From assembly GCF_000425725.1 (NCBI RefSeq), contig NZ_KE384441.1, forward strand, positions 356,062 through 420,061: a stretch of 64,000 nt of DNA, written 5' to 3'. Shown in pieces: positions 8,221 to 17,107 of this stretch. Numbering within the stretch: the stretch's first letter is position 1; the number at the start of each line of letters is the position of its first letter. This stretch comes from Halomonas halocynthiae DSM 14573. GTDB taxonomy: Bacteria > Pseudomonadota > Gammaproteobacteria > Pseudomonadales > Halomonadaceae. The notes beneath the pieces were generated by a model. That model saw only the letters and a list, made by a program, of their open reading frames with translations, was not told where the DNA came from and did no database searches. The position numbers and the translations under genes are program-made.

Positions 8221-8898
8221 TTAGAAGCCGCGGTGCTGTTCCTGGCCGTGGTGATGCTTTTGATGATAGCTGCCGTGACGGCTCCTCTGGCTACCTATTG
8301 CGCCGCGCATATGTGAGCGAAGCTCCTGTATCTGCTCTTCACTGAGAATTTCAGCGATGGCGTCATGGTGGTCTTGACGCAGGTTCTGCCAGGCCTTACG
8401 ACGTTCATCGCGGCTATCGAACCTGCGGTCTTTCAAGTCTTGCATGTCAGCTTGGAAAGACTCACGGATATCGCTTAGCGCTTGTTTCTCTTCTGTAGAT
8501 AGTTCCCATTCATCGAGCTGTTCTTCGATACGCAGCTGTACAGCTTGGCGGTGCTCGTCGCGCATCTCTTGGCGTATCTCTTGGCGAGCGTTTTTCAGTG
8601 CCTGGCGCTGCTCGTCACTGATTAGCTCGTCCATGAGTTCACGGTGCTCTTTACGCAACGCATTGATGGTGTCGCGATGCGCGGTTTGGGCGTCTTCTAG
8701 GGCTTGACGCGTTGCCGCATCAATACCGGCACGTTCAAACAGGGCTTGGCGATGTTCGCTGTAGCGTTGCTGGTGGCCTTCTCTCCAGTCATTTTGGGTG
8801 GCATCGTTGGGTGCAGCAATGGCGCTGAGGGACAGCGGGGCCATTGCCGCGGCAAGCAGCGCGGGGGCGAAACATTGGCGAATTGTTTTGAGTGTCAT
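8221..8898 (-). CDS. Spy/CpxP-like periplasmic LTxxQ-type chaperone
   Basis: A signal peptide (residues 1-29, ending LSAIAA) precedes a 195-residue, highly charged helical protein rich in Glu, Arg, Gln and Asp. LTxxQ-like motifs recur: LISDEQRQAL, LSTEEKQAL and LSEEQIQEL. The tail (GSYHQKHHHGQEQHRGF) is histidine-rich, which suggests metal binding. Spy and CpxP are periplasmic chaperones induced by envelope stress, and spy is a target of BaeSR in E. coli. Here the gene lies just after the baeSR-type genes on the same strand, with a 105-bp gap that may carry its own promoter. AAGGAG lies 8 nt before the ATG. It is longer than Spy (about 160 residues) and seems to contain two repeats of the motif unit. 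Confidence 0.75.
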   Translation of the reverse strand: MTLKTIRQCFAPALLAAAMAPLSLSAIAAPNDATQNDWREGHQQRYSEHRQALFERAGIDAATRQALEDAQTAHRDTINALRKEHRELMDELISDEQRQALKNARQEIRQEMRDEHRQAVQLRIEEQLDEWELSTEEKQALSDIRESFQADMQDLKDRRFDSRDERRKAWQNLRQDHHDAIAEILSEEQIQELRSHMRGAIGSQRSRHGSYHQKHHHGQEQHRGF

Positions 8899-9003
8899 GG
8901 TGGGACTCCTTGCTACATCGGGTTGATGTTTCCAGTATCGCTAACCAGAGTGCAGCTTTAATGAAGCGAAAGTGCAAAGTTGGTGCAGTTTTTACCAGAG
9001 GGG

Positions 9004-9717
9004 TCATTCTTCAGGTTGATATTTATACCCGACGCCGTAGACCGAGCGAATGACGTCGCGCTCCTGCCAAATATCAGCAATTTTGCGACGCAGTTTCTTA
9101 ATGTGGCTATCCACAGTGCGTTCCGAGACGATGCGGTGGTCTCGATACATGTGGTCCATTAATTGCTCACGAGTAAATATTCGGCCTGGGGCCGCCATCA
9201 TGACACGTAGCAGTTGAAACTCTACGGCAGTTAGTCCCAGGTCCTGGCCGTCGGCTAGTGCGCGCCAACCATCCTCATCAAGCATCAGCGGGCCTTCTGT
9301 GTTTGACTCCAGCGAGCTATGCGTGGCACGGCTGCGTCGTAGCACGGCACGAATGCGAGCCACAACCTCTCGGGGGCTGAACGGCTTACAGATGTAGTCG
9401 TCAGCGCCCAGCTCAAGCCCTAGTAAGCGGTCGATCTCTTCCACCTTGGCGGTGAGCATGATGATGGCGAGCTGGGGCCAGCGCTGGCGAACTGTACGGC
9501 ACAGCGTCAGGCCATCGGTGCCTGGCAGCATCAGGTCGAGTAGTACGAGTTCTGGGAGTAATGTTTGGCCCTCAAGCCATGGCAATACGGCGTCGCCGTG
9601 AGCCAGGTGATGGCTAGAAAAGCCGCTGTTGCTAAGATAGTCAGCCACGAGGCTAGCAATTTTGGGTTCGTCTTCGACGATCAATACATTGTCCAGCGTG
9701 AGGTCAGCGTGGCTCAT
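9004..9717 (-). CDS. baeR: OmpR-type response regulator, BaeR-like
   Basis: The protein follows E. coli BaeR closely: VLIVEDEPKIASLVADYL, the phospho-acceptor Asp in LVLLDLMLPGTDGLTLCR, EEIDRLLGLELGADDYICKPFSPREVVARI, and a C-terminal winged helix with RTVDSHIKKLRRK and VYGVGYKY. BaeR activates envelope-stress and efflux genes when phosphorylated by BaeS. The start at 9717 (MSHADLT) has GGAG 9 nt upstream and overlaps the kinase gene by 14 bp; an ATG at 9732 is possible but lacks a site. The pair is translationally coupled. The adjacent Spy-like gene is a probable target. Confidence 0.88.
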   Translation of the reverse strand: MSHADLTLDNVLIVEDEPKIASLVADYLSNSGFSSHHLAHGDAVLPWLEGQTLLPELVLLDLMLPGTDGLTLCRTVRQRWPQLAIIMLTAKVEEIDRLLGLELGADDYICKPFSPREVVARIRAVLRRSRATHSSLESNTEGPLMLDEDGWRALADGQDLGLTAVEFQLLRVMMAAPGRIFTREQLMDHMYRDHRIVSERTVDSHIKKLRRKIADIWQERDVIRSVYGVGYKYQPEE

Positions 9718-11176
9718 GGGGAGGCGCTCCATGGGGTGTGTCAGTAAAGGTGTGGTTGACGCTTGCGTTGTTGTTGGGAAAGCTCAGTGTCCAGCGGAGG
9801 CCGCCGAGCGGTGACGCATCAGGCTGCATAGTTGCGCCGTGCGCTCGAGCCAACGCCTGGGCAATGGAAAGCCCTAAGCCGCTACCCCCGCTAGCGCGAT
9901 TGCGTGATCCTTCCACGCGGTACAGTCGCTCGGTTAAGCGGGAAAGTTCAGAGGGCGGTACGCCCGGGGCGCTATCTTCCCAAGTCAGTCGCCAACCGCT
10001 ATCACATGCATCGAGGCTCACACGTAACCGCCCAGGTGACGTTGTGTAACTACAGGTGTTATCCAGCAAAATGGTCCAGAGCTGACGAAGGCGTTGGGAG
10101 TCGCCACGAATCCAGGCAGGCGCTTTCTCAATGCGGGATTCCAGCTGGATTTGTTGGTCATTGAGCCAGCCGCTGGCTTCGTCTAAGCGTGCTTCGAGAC
10201 TGGCGGCTAAGTCCAATGGTGCAAAATTAATTTCCAGGGCCCCGTCGTCGCTTTGTGATAACAGGCGTAAGTCGGTGACCAGCCGTTCCAATTGGGCAAC
10301 CTCTTGGGCCAGAGAGGTTAGGTTGTTTCGGCTCAAGGGACGCACCCCGTCTTGCATCGCTTCGATTTCTCCGCGGAGTACTGCCAGCGGTGTACGCAGC
10401 TCGTGGGCAATATCCGATACCCAGCGGTTGCGAGCCTTGCGGTTGGCCTCCAGCGTGGCCGCTAGCACGTTGAAGTCCTGTGCCAGGCTAGATAGTTCAT
10501 CACGGCCCTGTTCGGCCAGGCGGATACGGTAATCGCCCTGGGTGAGTTTACGAGTCGCCAGGGCCATGCTACGAGTGCGGCGCCCCAGCCACCAAGAGAG
10601 TCCCCCAGCTAAAAATAACGAGGCAAGCCCTAATGCCGCCACAATGGTGGCTAGGTTGCGGCGCTGACGAGACAGAAAAAGGCGGTCGACACGCGCCATT
10701 AATTGCTGAGGAGGACGATAGCCCAGTGTGCCGATGAGTTGACCTTTGTGCGTTATTTCGATCCAGCGTAGCTCATCATATTGCTGTTTTCGAGAGGAGG
10801 GGAGGCCGATAATGGGTCGATCATCAGCATCGTACAGCACAAAATCTCGTGGGCTGCTGAGTTGGTCTATCTGGGGGGCTTTATAAGAATGGTCGAGCCA
10901 TAGTTGGCGGCGTACTAAATGGTGCCAAGTGCGGGGTGAAGAGCGCAACCAGCGCCAGTCGCCACGCAACTCCCACTCGTTAGCCAGTTGCCCGGCTAAT
11001 GCGTTGGCGCGCTGAGCCTGTGTGTGGTCTAGATACTCAATGAAGCCCTTGTCGAGACTGCGCGAAACAGCCACAAAAACCAGGCCAGCAATGGCGACAT
11101 TGACGGTCAGAATGATGACAAAAAGACGAATTCCCAGGCGTGAAATTGTCGGCGAAAAAGAGCGGCGAAAGACCAT
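9704..11176 (-). CDS. baeS: Sensor histidine kinase, BaeS-like
   Basis: The 490-residue inner-membrane kinase has a first transmembrane helix at about residues 15-35, a periplasmic domain of about 130 residues, and a second helix around 170-195 (IVAALGLASLFLAGGL). A HAMP linker follows, then HisKA with the phospho-acceptor His in SDIAHELRTPLAVLRGEIEA, and a HATPase domain with LLDNTCSYT and GSGLGLSIAQA. It ends within the start of the baeR gene, so the two proteins form a coupled two-component system. BaeS of E. coli senses envelope damage by indole, flavonoids and metals; whether this one senses the same cues is unknown. No strong ribosome binding site precedes the ATG. Confidence 0.87.
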   Translation of the reverse strand: MVFRRSFSPTISRLGIRLFVIILTVNVAIAGLVFVAVSRSLDKGFIEYLDHTQAQRANALAGQLANEWELRGDWRWLRSSPRTWHHLVRRQLWLDHSYKAPQIDQLSSPRDFVLYDADDRPIIGLPSSRKQQYDELRWIEITHKGQLIGTLGYRPPQQLMARVDRLFLSRQRRNLATIVAALGLASLFLAGGLSWWLGRRTRSMALATRKLTQGDYRIRLAEQGRDELSSLAQDFNVLAATLEANRKARNRWVSDIAHELRTPLAVLRGEIEAMQDGVRPLSRNNLTSLAQEVAQLERLVTDLRLLSQSDDGALEINFAPLDLAASLEARLDEASGWLNDQQIQLESRIEKAPAWIRGDSQRLRQLWTILLDNTCSYTTSPGRLRVSLDACDSGWRLTWEDSAPGVPPSELSRLTERLYRVEGSRNRASGGSGLGLSIAQALARAHGATMQPDASPLGGLRWTLSFPNNNASVNHTFTDTPHGAPPHEPR

Positions 11177-11331
11177 GCGGTGAGCCCTAGTAGATGCCAG
11201 TTAGTGGCAGATGCGGAGTATGTGCATAGGGTCAGCCTAACGTATTCGCAAGCGGCAAAGGGGGAAGTATCGTGCAAACGGCGCAATACTCATGCGCCGG
11301 CGGTAAGCCTTGGTTTCTCGACCGATAGCTG

Positions 11332-12258
11332 TTAGAGAGACAGCAGAAACAGAATAAGTGGTGGCGATAGCAACGAGAGGATGAAGCCACTAACGATGGC
11401 GACTGGCACGCAAGCCACGCCGCCATGTTGCTGGATTACAGGCAGGGCAAAGTCCATAGAGGTAGCGCCGCCATAACCGATGGCCAGAGGGGCATAATAG
11501 CGAATGGTTAACGGAATCAGCACAAAAGCGGTTAGCTCGCGGGCTAAGTCATTAAAGAAAGCCACGCCGCCCATCACGGGGCCAAGCTGATCACCGATAA
11601 GTATGCCTGACAGTGAGTACCAGCCAAAGCCTGAAACCATGGCCAGTGCTTCGTTCCAGGGTAAGCCTAACAGCGGGGCAATAATGAGGCCGCCAAGTAG
11701 CGAGCTTGCTGCCAGTGTGATGGCAATTGCCAGCCCTAAGCGATTAAGTAGTATCTGGCGTAATGGCATGCCGGAGTTGCGTAGTTGGCAGCCAATCAGC
11801 GCCAGTAAAACATACAACACCCACTGTGACAGTTGCTCGACAAGGTTGAACAGCCCTTCGTTAAACCAGTTGGCGGCAAGTAAACCGCAAGCAACGCCGA
11901 GAATGACTGCACCGACCAGTTTCAATGAGCCGGCCATTGCGGCGAGTTTGCTGGTAGGTGCGCCGGGAATGGCTTGTTGAGGCTGCGACTTGAGTGGCAT
12001 GCGACGTGATAGCCATAACAAGGCGACGAGGTTGCACAGCGAGGTGACCACTAGGATTAGTAGGGCCTGGCCACCCATGCGTGACAGTTGGCCGGAAAGG
12101 TTGTCCAGTCCTGCGAGGCTGATGCCCATCAATAGCAGTATGACGTAGATAGAACCATTCACACCATGGCCGATCATGCTCATGACACTGGCATGCTGTA
12201 CGCGAACCAGGTAGCCAAGAATCAGCGGTAACAGCACGATCAAAAGGCCTGACAGCAT
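11332..12258 (-). CDS. lysO: Lysine exporter LysO (YbjE/DUF340)
   Basis: The 308-residue protein is almost entirely hydrophobic, with about eight or nine membrane segments in two halves joined by a polar loop near residues 90-105. The second half has the family hallmark SGFGWYSLSGILIGDQLGP and the LARELTAFVLIPL segment found in E. coli LysO, which exports L-lysine and thialysine. GAGGA lies 10 nt upstream of the ATG. It stands on the same strand as baeSR but 155 bp before them, so a shared transcript is possible. Function is by family resemblance. Confidence 0.88.
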   Translation of the reverse strand: MLSGLLIVLLPLILGYLVRVQHASVMSMIGHGVNGSIYVILLLMGISLAGLDNLSGQLSRMGGQALLILVVTSLCNLVALLWLSRRMPLKSQPQQAIPGAPTSKLAAMAGSLKLVGAVILGVACGLLAANWFNEGLFNLVEQLSQWVLYVLLALIGCQLRNSGMPLRQILLNRLGLAIAITLAASSLLGGLIIAPLLGLPWNEALAMVSGFGWYSLSGILIGDQLGPVMGGVAFFNDLARELTAFVLIPLTIRYYAPLAIGYGGATSMDFALPVIQQHGGVACVPVAIVSGFILSLLSPPLILFLLSL

Positions 12259-12402
12259 CGCGGCAACGTCCTCAACAGGGGCAGAAAGAGTGGTAAAGGC
12301 CAGTACTTTACGGCACTCGTGGCCGAGGCAAAAGGGAGAACGTGGAAGTCAGCAGAGGTAAGCCGCTGTCATAGCGGCGGGCGTTAACGCTTTGGGTGAG
12401 TA

Positions 12403-13074
12403 TTAGTAGCGTCTCATCGAGGTGAGTGACAGTTGGCCTTTGCGCTTGCCTTCATTGAAATACTCCATTTCCAGTAGCAATCCTGGCAGCTCAGGGTGTA
12501 GCGCCATCAGTATGCGCTTGTCAGGTTTGTCGGGGTCAGATAGCTCCAAGCGCAACGCTTGAGTTGTTATTCCGGCAATCGCCATATGGGTGTCGGGTAG
12601 CCGGTGGTAAAACATGGTTTTGTTGCGCCCGCGGTGATCTCGGTAGTGAACAGGGCAAGCTTGTTGGCAGGTGTTGCTAGCAGCATTTAGGGCGAGACCC
12701 ACAATGGCGCTCTGACGATCAGGAATTTGCCCCAGTTCATTGCTATCCAGTGTGTAGTCTCGGCTGATGCCTAACAGGTGGTAGTTGGACGCGTAGTCAT
12801 AGGAGTGCAGGGTATTGCCATTGATGTGAAAGTGGCCAGTTTCCTCGCCGCGGGCAATGGCAATTTTGGCCTTCATGGAGGCGCGCCAGCCGTCGCTGCT
12901 AACTTGTGTTAGGCGGTGGCTGATGTCAGCGTCTGGCCAGCCGCTGACGCTAAGGTGGTAGTTGGCAGTAAAACCTTGTGGAAGTTGAGTCGGCGGGGTG
13001 TCTGCGGCCATGCTGATGCTGGCCGAAAGGCACCACAGTACAGCACAGGCTTGCGCCATAAATCGGTTGATCAC
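12403..13074 (-). CDS. DUF3108 periplasmic protein
   Basis: A signal peptide (hydrophobic AQACAVLWCLSASISMAA) precedes a ~195-residue soluble domain that starts with GFTANYHLSVSGW, the typical opening of DUF3108 proteins. Members are exported beta-rich proteins of unknown function; two cysteines in SNTCQQACPV may form a disulfide. The GTG at 13074 is chosen because AGGAG is 9 nt upstream; the frame continues to an ATG at 13101 with no site. It is a single gene on the minus strand, 144 bp before lysO, with no evident link to it. Confidence 0.8.
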   Translation of the reverse strand: MINRFMAQACAVLWCLSASISMAADTPPTQLPQGFTANYHLSVSGWPDADISHRLTQVSSDGWRASMKAKIAIARGEETGHFHINGNTLHSYDYASNYHLLGISRDYTLDSNELGQIPDRQSAIVGLALNAASNTCQQACPVHYRDHRGRNKTMFYHRLPDTHMAIAGITTQALRLELSDPDKPDKRILMALHPELPGLLLEMEYFNEGKRKGQLSLTSMRRY

Positions 13075-13227
13075 TACTGAGCTCTCCTGTGGCCTCACCA
13101 AAATAAGCAGTGCTCCTATGACCGATGTTACGGAACAGTGTTCAATCTGGGGGGCGGGCAGCAGCGAGGTAGTTGTCGTTGGTACCTAGCGGTGTATGTC
13201 GCTACCGCGCTGCGCCTGCCTGAGGTG

Positions 13228-14169
13228 TCAGTAACCTGCTTGGGGGTCAACGGTTTCTACGGGTTCACCATTGTTCATTGCGTGTAGTGTCTCAGCGACT
13301 TGGTCTAGGGCTTCGTTCAGCGGGGTGGGGCCAGACATGTGGGGGGTAATGCGAATTCTCGGATGTTGCCATAAGGGGCTGCTTTCCGGTAGCGGCTCTG
13401 TTGAAAAGGCATCAAGAAGGGCACCGCGTAAGCGTCCGGGGGTATCGCTGTGCGCATCGCCTAATGCTGCCAATAAAGCGGTTTCATCAATCAGAGGGCC
13501 GCGGCCTGGATTAATCAGGCTGGCGCCTTCTGGCAGAGCGGCCAACGTGTTGGTGTTGATAATACCGCGTGTCGCCGCAGTATCCGGCAGTAACAGCACC
13601 AGTGTTTGTACCTGTGACAGCAGGGTGAACAGGCCATCTTCACCATGATGGCACGTAATACTATTTAGCGGCTTAGGGGTGCGGCTCCAGCCATGAACAG
13701 GAAAGCCGTCGGCTGCAATAGCATCGGCGACCTTGTGGCCAATGGCGCCAAGGCCCAGTACGCCAACTGGCCAGTCGGCCTTGTCTATCACGTCGAGAGG
13801 TTGCCACTGTTGCTTGGCTTGCTGGCGGGCGTAGTGGTCAAAGTTGCGCTGAAAGTGCAGTACGCCATAGCGCACATAGTCGGCAATTAGCTTGGCCATA
13901 CCTGCGTCACGCAATTTAACGATGGGAACCCCAGCAGGCAGCGCTGGATTATTGAGCAGCGCATCAACACCGGCTCCCAGATTAACAATGCCTTTGAGAG
14001 AGGGCAGTTGCTTCAATAGTTCGGGTGAAGGCTGCCAGGCCGCTAGGTAATCAATGTTGCCACGCTGGTCTGCTGGCGTGCTGCTGGGCAAAATCTCCGC
14101 ATCCGGGAGTCGCTGGCTAAGGGCGTCGCACCACGCTGTGTCATCGTGGCAGTGTACCAGTACGCGCAT
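13228..14169 (-). CDS. ghrA: Glyoxylate/hydroxypyruvate reductase A-like 2-hydroxyacid dehydrogenase
   Basis: The 313-residue protein resembles GhrA: an N-terminal catalytic part with GIVNLGAGVDALL, then a nucleotide-binding motif GVLGLGAIGHKVADA followed by WSRTPK (the Arg suggests NADPH preference), the catalytic Arg in INPGRGPLID, Glu in LLDAFSTEPLP and His in ITPHMSGPT. GhrA enzymes reduce glyoxylate and hydroxypyruvate. It is on the same strand as the upstream EnuR-like regulator (45 bp gap) and may share its transcript. A role in ectoine breakdown is not established. Confidence 0.88.
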   Translation of the reverse strand: MRVLVHCHDDTAWCDALSQRLPDAEILPSSTPADQRGNIDYLAAWQPSPELLKQLPSLKGIVNLGAGVDALLNNPALPAGVPIVKLRDAGMAKLIADYVRYGVLHFQRNFDHYARQQAKQQWQPLDVIDKADWPVGVLGLGAIGHKVADAIAADGFPVHGWSRTPKPLNSITCHHGEDGLFTLLSQVQTLVLLLPDTAATRGIINTNTLAALPEGASLINPGRGPLIDETALLAALGDAHSDTPGRLRGALLDAFSTEPLPESSPLWQHPRIRITPHMSGPTPLNEALDQVAETLHAMNNGEPVETVDPQAGY

Positions 14170-14214
14170 GGTTGTCTCCTTGGTTCAGAGTTTGCTACAG
14201 AGTGCTGGCCGATA

Positions 14215-15621
14215 TCAGTAAATGATTTGCATCATGGGGGGCGGAGTGTCGTCAAGCAATTCCGCAAGCTGGCGTAAGCCGTGCTCAAGACGAATGATGT
14301 CAGGTTCTGCGCCGAGGCTCAGCCGAATCCGTCTAGGCGCGGGCGTTTGTTCGACCATGAACGGTGTGGCAGTCGTCAGCAACACGCCTTCTTGTTCGGC
14401 CTGCAAGCGTAGTTCTTCCGCACGCCAGCTAACCGGAAGCGTTAGCCACATGTGAAGGCTGCTGGGACGGGCGCTGTATTCATGCTGACTAAAAACACGA
14501 GTGGCGACTTGCTGACGCTCAGCCAATAGCTCGCGCTGGGTGCTGGCCATTTCTTCTACTGTGCCATCGGCAAGCCAGATGCCAGCAATTTCGAATACCA
14601 GCGGTGTTGCCATCCAGCAGGTGGCACGTAAGCGTGGCAGTGTGTGATGGAATTGGGCTGGCGGTACGCTGAGATAACCGGCGCGCAGTCCTGGCACGGT
14701 TGACTTAGTTAAGCTGGTGACATGAAAGCTGCGCTGTGGCAGACGTGCGGTCAGTGGTGTCAGCCCTGGTGGTTCAAGCAATGCGTGAACGTCATCTTCA
14801 ATCAGCCAGACATCATGGCGCAGTAGAACATCAGCCACCGCATCGCGACGACTCTCGCTCATGGTGGCGCCGGTAGGGTTCAACTGAGTGGGTGTTAAGC
14901 AAATTGCACGGGGCTGAAAACGCCGGCAAGCAAGTTCTAGCGCTTCGGGCAGAATGCCTTGCTCGTCGATGGCCACACCGCGTAACTGGAAGCCTAAGGT
15001 GCGGGAAAGGGCGATTAAACCGTGGTCGGTAAGCGCCTCGGTCAAGACCACGTCACCATGCTGAACCACCGTGGAAATCGCTAGCATCAGCCCATGGGTT
15101 GCGCCATTACACAACACGCGAGTGTCAGCATCGCCAGGCACACCAAGGCGTTTCCTCAACCAGTCGCTGGCCTGTTCACGATGATGCAGCAACCCCGCGA
15201 TAGGTCGGTTGGCGCTGATGACATCGGCAATGCACATGTCGGCCAGTTGAGTGAGTGTGTCACGAAAACGTCGATCATGGGCTTCAGGGCAGATGGGGTG
15301 AGCAATAGAAAGGTCGATAGTTGTTTGTGTATTGCGTGGGCTACTATTGCTCAAATAGGTTGGGTCACGGCCGTCGTCCTGAGAATTGACCCAGGTTCCG
15401 CTACCCACCCTGGCCTGTACCAGCCCCATGCGTTCTGCTTGTGCATAGGCCCGGGATATGGTCTGCACGCTGACATTTAGGGTGTCGGCAAGCTCGCGCT
15501 GAGGTGGAAGGCGGGTGCCGGGTAATAGCTCTCCCTGCCTGATGGCCTGGGACAAAGCGCGGGCAATGGCCAAGTAACGCGGGCCGCTTTCGGCGAGGTA
15601 ACGTGCGAAGTCGATTGTCAT
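14215..15621 (-). CDS. enuR: MocR/GabR-type PLP-dependent transcription regulator, EnuR-like
   Basis: The 468-residue protein joins an N-terminal GntR winged helix (residues 10-80: SQAIRQGELLPGTRLPPQRELAD and VSVQTISRAYAQAERMGLVQ) to a fold-type I aminotransferase domain. The PLP lysine is in SLTKSTVPGLRAGYL, and the Asp and Asn of the cofactor site lie in WLIEDDVH and LTPTQLNPTGA. It is divergent from doeA. In ectoine users such as Ruegeria pomeroyi, the MocR protein EnuR represses the catabolic genes and is released by alpha-ADABA or DABA bound to PLP; the genomic position here is the same. Two copies of ATTGTCATGATT, one over its own start codon and one in the gap, suggest it controls itself and doeA. 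Identity as EnuR rests on family and context. Confidence 0.82.
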   Translation of the reverse strand: MTIDFARYLAESGPRYLAIARALSQAIRQGELLPGTRLPPQRELADTLNVSVQTISRAYAQAERMGLVQARVGSGTWVNSQDDGRDPTYLSNSSPRNTQTTIDLSIAHPICPEAHDRRFRDTLTQLADMCIADVISANRPIAGLLHHREQASDWLRKRLGVPGDADTRVLCNGATHGLMLAISTVVQHGDVVLTEALTDHGLIALSRTLGFQLRGVAIDEQGILPEALELACRRFQPRAICLTPTQLNPTGATMSESRRDAVADVLLRHDVWLIEDDVHALLEPPGLTPLTARLPQRSFHVTSLTKSTVPGLRAGYLSVPPAQFHHTLPRLRATCWMATPLVFEIAGIWLADGTVEEMASTQRELLAERQQVATRVFSQHEYSARPSSLHMWLTLPVSWRAEELRLQAEQEGVLLTTATPFMVEQTPAPRRIRLSLGAEPDIIRLEHGLRQLAELLDDTPPPMMQIIY

Positions 15622-15729
15622 GATTCAATAAAGGCTTTGACCTGTGACCAAAGGGGGGTGTTAGTATCCGTTGTGCGACATTGACCGGAAATTGTCATGA
15701 TTTAATCTTAACAAATGTCATGACAATTT
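15614..15729. promoter_or_regulatory. Candidate EnuR operator region in the enuR-doeA gap
   Basis: AAATTGTCATGA (15689-15700) and its perfect complement TCATGACAATTT (15718-15729) form a 12-bp inverted repeat with a 17-nt spacer. The 12-mer ATTGTCATGATT occurs at 15691-15702 and again, identical, at 15614-15625, where it covers the enuR start codon. Two separated half-sites of a dyad are typical for MocR regulators; assignment to EnuR is inference. Confidence 0.6.
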
Positions 15730-15831
15730 GCAGGACATTAATAATTCGGATACGTCGCCTGCGCCCCGGTAGCCCCTAGTACGCCTTAATGCTGCCGGAT
15801 TTGGTGATGAGATCGTTTAGTGAGCGGTTCC

Positions 15832-17031
15832 ATGACTGAGATTTCCCTGCCCTTTTCCCGCGAAGAATATGCCGGTCGTCTTCGCAAGGTCCGCGCCGAA
15901 ATGGCCGGCCGTGGGATTGATGTAATGATTGTTAGCGACCCATCCAACATGGCTTGGATTACAGGCTATGACGGCTGGTCTTTCTATGTTCACCAGTGTG
16001 TATTGGTTGGGCTTGAAGGCGAGCCGGTGTGGTATGGACGGCGGATGGACGCCAATGGTGCGTTGCGCACTTGTTGGATTGATCCTGACAATATTACGTA
16101 CTACCCGGATCACTATGTACAGAATCCAGACATGCACCCGATGGACTACCTGGCCCAGACGATTCTTCCCGACCGTGGCTGGCATGAAGGGGTGGTGGGC
16201 GTGGAGATGGACAACTATTATTTTTCTGCTGCGGCCTATCAGGGGCTGTTGCGCAGTTTGCCCCATGCCCGTTTTAAGGATGCAAACTCACTGGTGAACT
16301 GGTGTCGTTTGATTAAATCGGCCCAGGAAGTTGAGTACATGCGTGTTGCAGCCAAAATTGTTGAAGGTATGCACTCGCGCATTCTTGAGGTAATTGAGCC
16401 GGGCTTGCCCAAGAGCAAGTTGGTGTCAGAAATTTATCGAGTTGCTATCGAAGGCTGGACCGATGCGTCAGGCAAGGTGTTTGGCGGCGATTATCCTGCC
16501 ATCGTGCCGATGCTGCCGACCGGAAAAGACGCGGCAGCCCCGCACCTGACCTGGGACGATACGCCGTTTCGTGAGGGCGAAGGCACGTTTTTTGAGATCG
16601 CGGGGGTGTACAAGCGCTATCACGCGCCGATGTCGCGTACGGTGTTTCTTGGTCGTGCGCCATCTGACTTTGTACGCGCCGAGTCGGCTTTGCTTGAAGG
16701 CATTGAAAATGGCCTTGCTGTTGCTAAACCTGGCAATCGCACAGCGGATATTGCTATGGCGCTGGGCACGGCAATGTCGAAACATGGTTTTGACCGTGGC
16801 GGTAACCGCTGTGGCTATTCCATTGGCCTGAGTTACCCGCCTGACTGGGGGGAGCGCACCGTCAGTCTGCGCCCCACGGATGACACCGTGTTGCAGCCCG
16901 GTATGACATTCCACTTTATGCCAGGTTTGTGGGAAAACGACTGGGGCATGGAAATTACCGAGAGCATCCTGATCACGGAAAATGGTTGCGAGCCGTTGGC
17001 TAATTTTCCACGCCAGCTGTTCGTCAAGTAA
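15832..17031 (+). CDS. doeA: Ectoine hydrolase DoeA
   Basis: The protein belongs to the M24 (creatinase/aminopeptidase P) fold: an N-terminal domain with MAWITGYDGWSFYVHQC, then a C-terminal pita-bread domain from about residue 170. DoeA (EutD) opens the ring of ectoine to give N-alpha- and N-gamma-acetyl-diaminobutyrate, the first step of catabolism in the cytoplasm. The ATG at 15832 gives 399 residues, the length I recall for H. elongata DoeA; a GTG at 15820 would add four residues. It heads the doeABXCD cluster and is divergent from the EnuR-like regulator, with the inverted repeat at 15689-15729 upstream. Confidence 0.93.
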   Translation: MTEISLPFSREEYAGRLRKVRAEMAGRGIDVMIVSDPSNMAWITGYDGWSFYVHQCVLVGLEGEPVWYGRRMDANGALRTCWIDPDNITYYPDHYVQNPDMHPMDYLAQTILPDRGWHEGVVGVEMDNYYFSAAAYQGLLRSLPHARFKDANSLVNWCRLIKSAQEVEYMRVAAKIVEGMHSRILEVIEPGLPKSKLVSEIYRVAIEGWTDASGKVFGGDYPAIVPMLPTGKDAAAPHLTWDDTPFREGEGTFFEIAGVYKRYHAPMSRTVFLGRAPSDFVRAESALLEGIENGLAVAKPGNRTADIAMALGTAMSKHGFDRGGNRCGYSIGLSYPPDWGERTVSLRPTDDTVLQPGMTFHFMPGLWENDWGMEITESILITENGCEPLANFPRQLFVK

Positions 17032-17107
17032 TGACCCGTTAGCCGTGCTGCCAGTGGTGTAAAAGACGAGTGCCAATGATAACGAAAAGGACGCAAGGAG
17101 AGGACTC

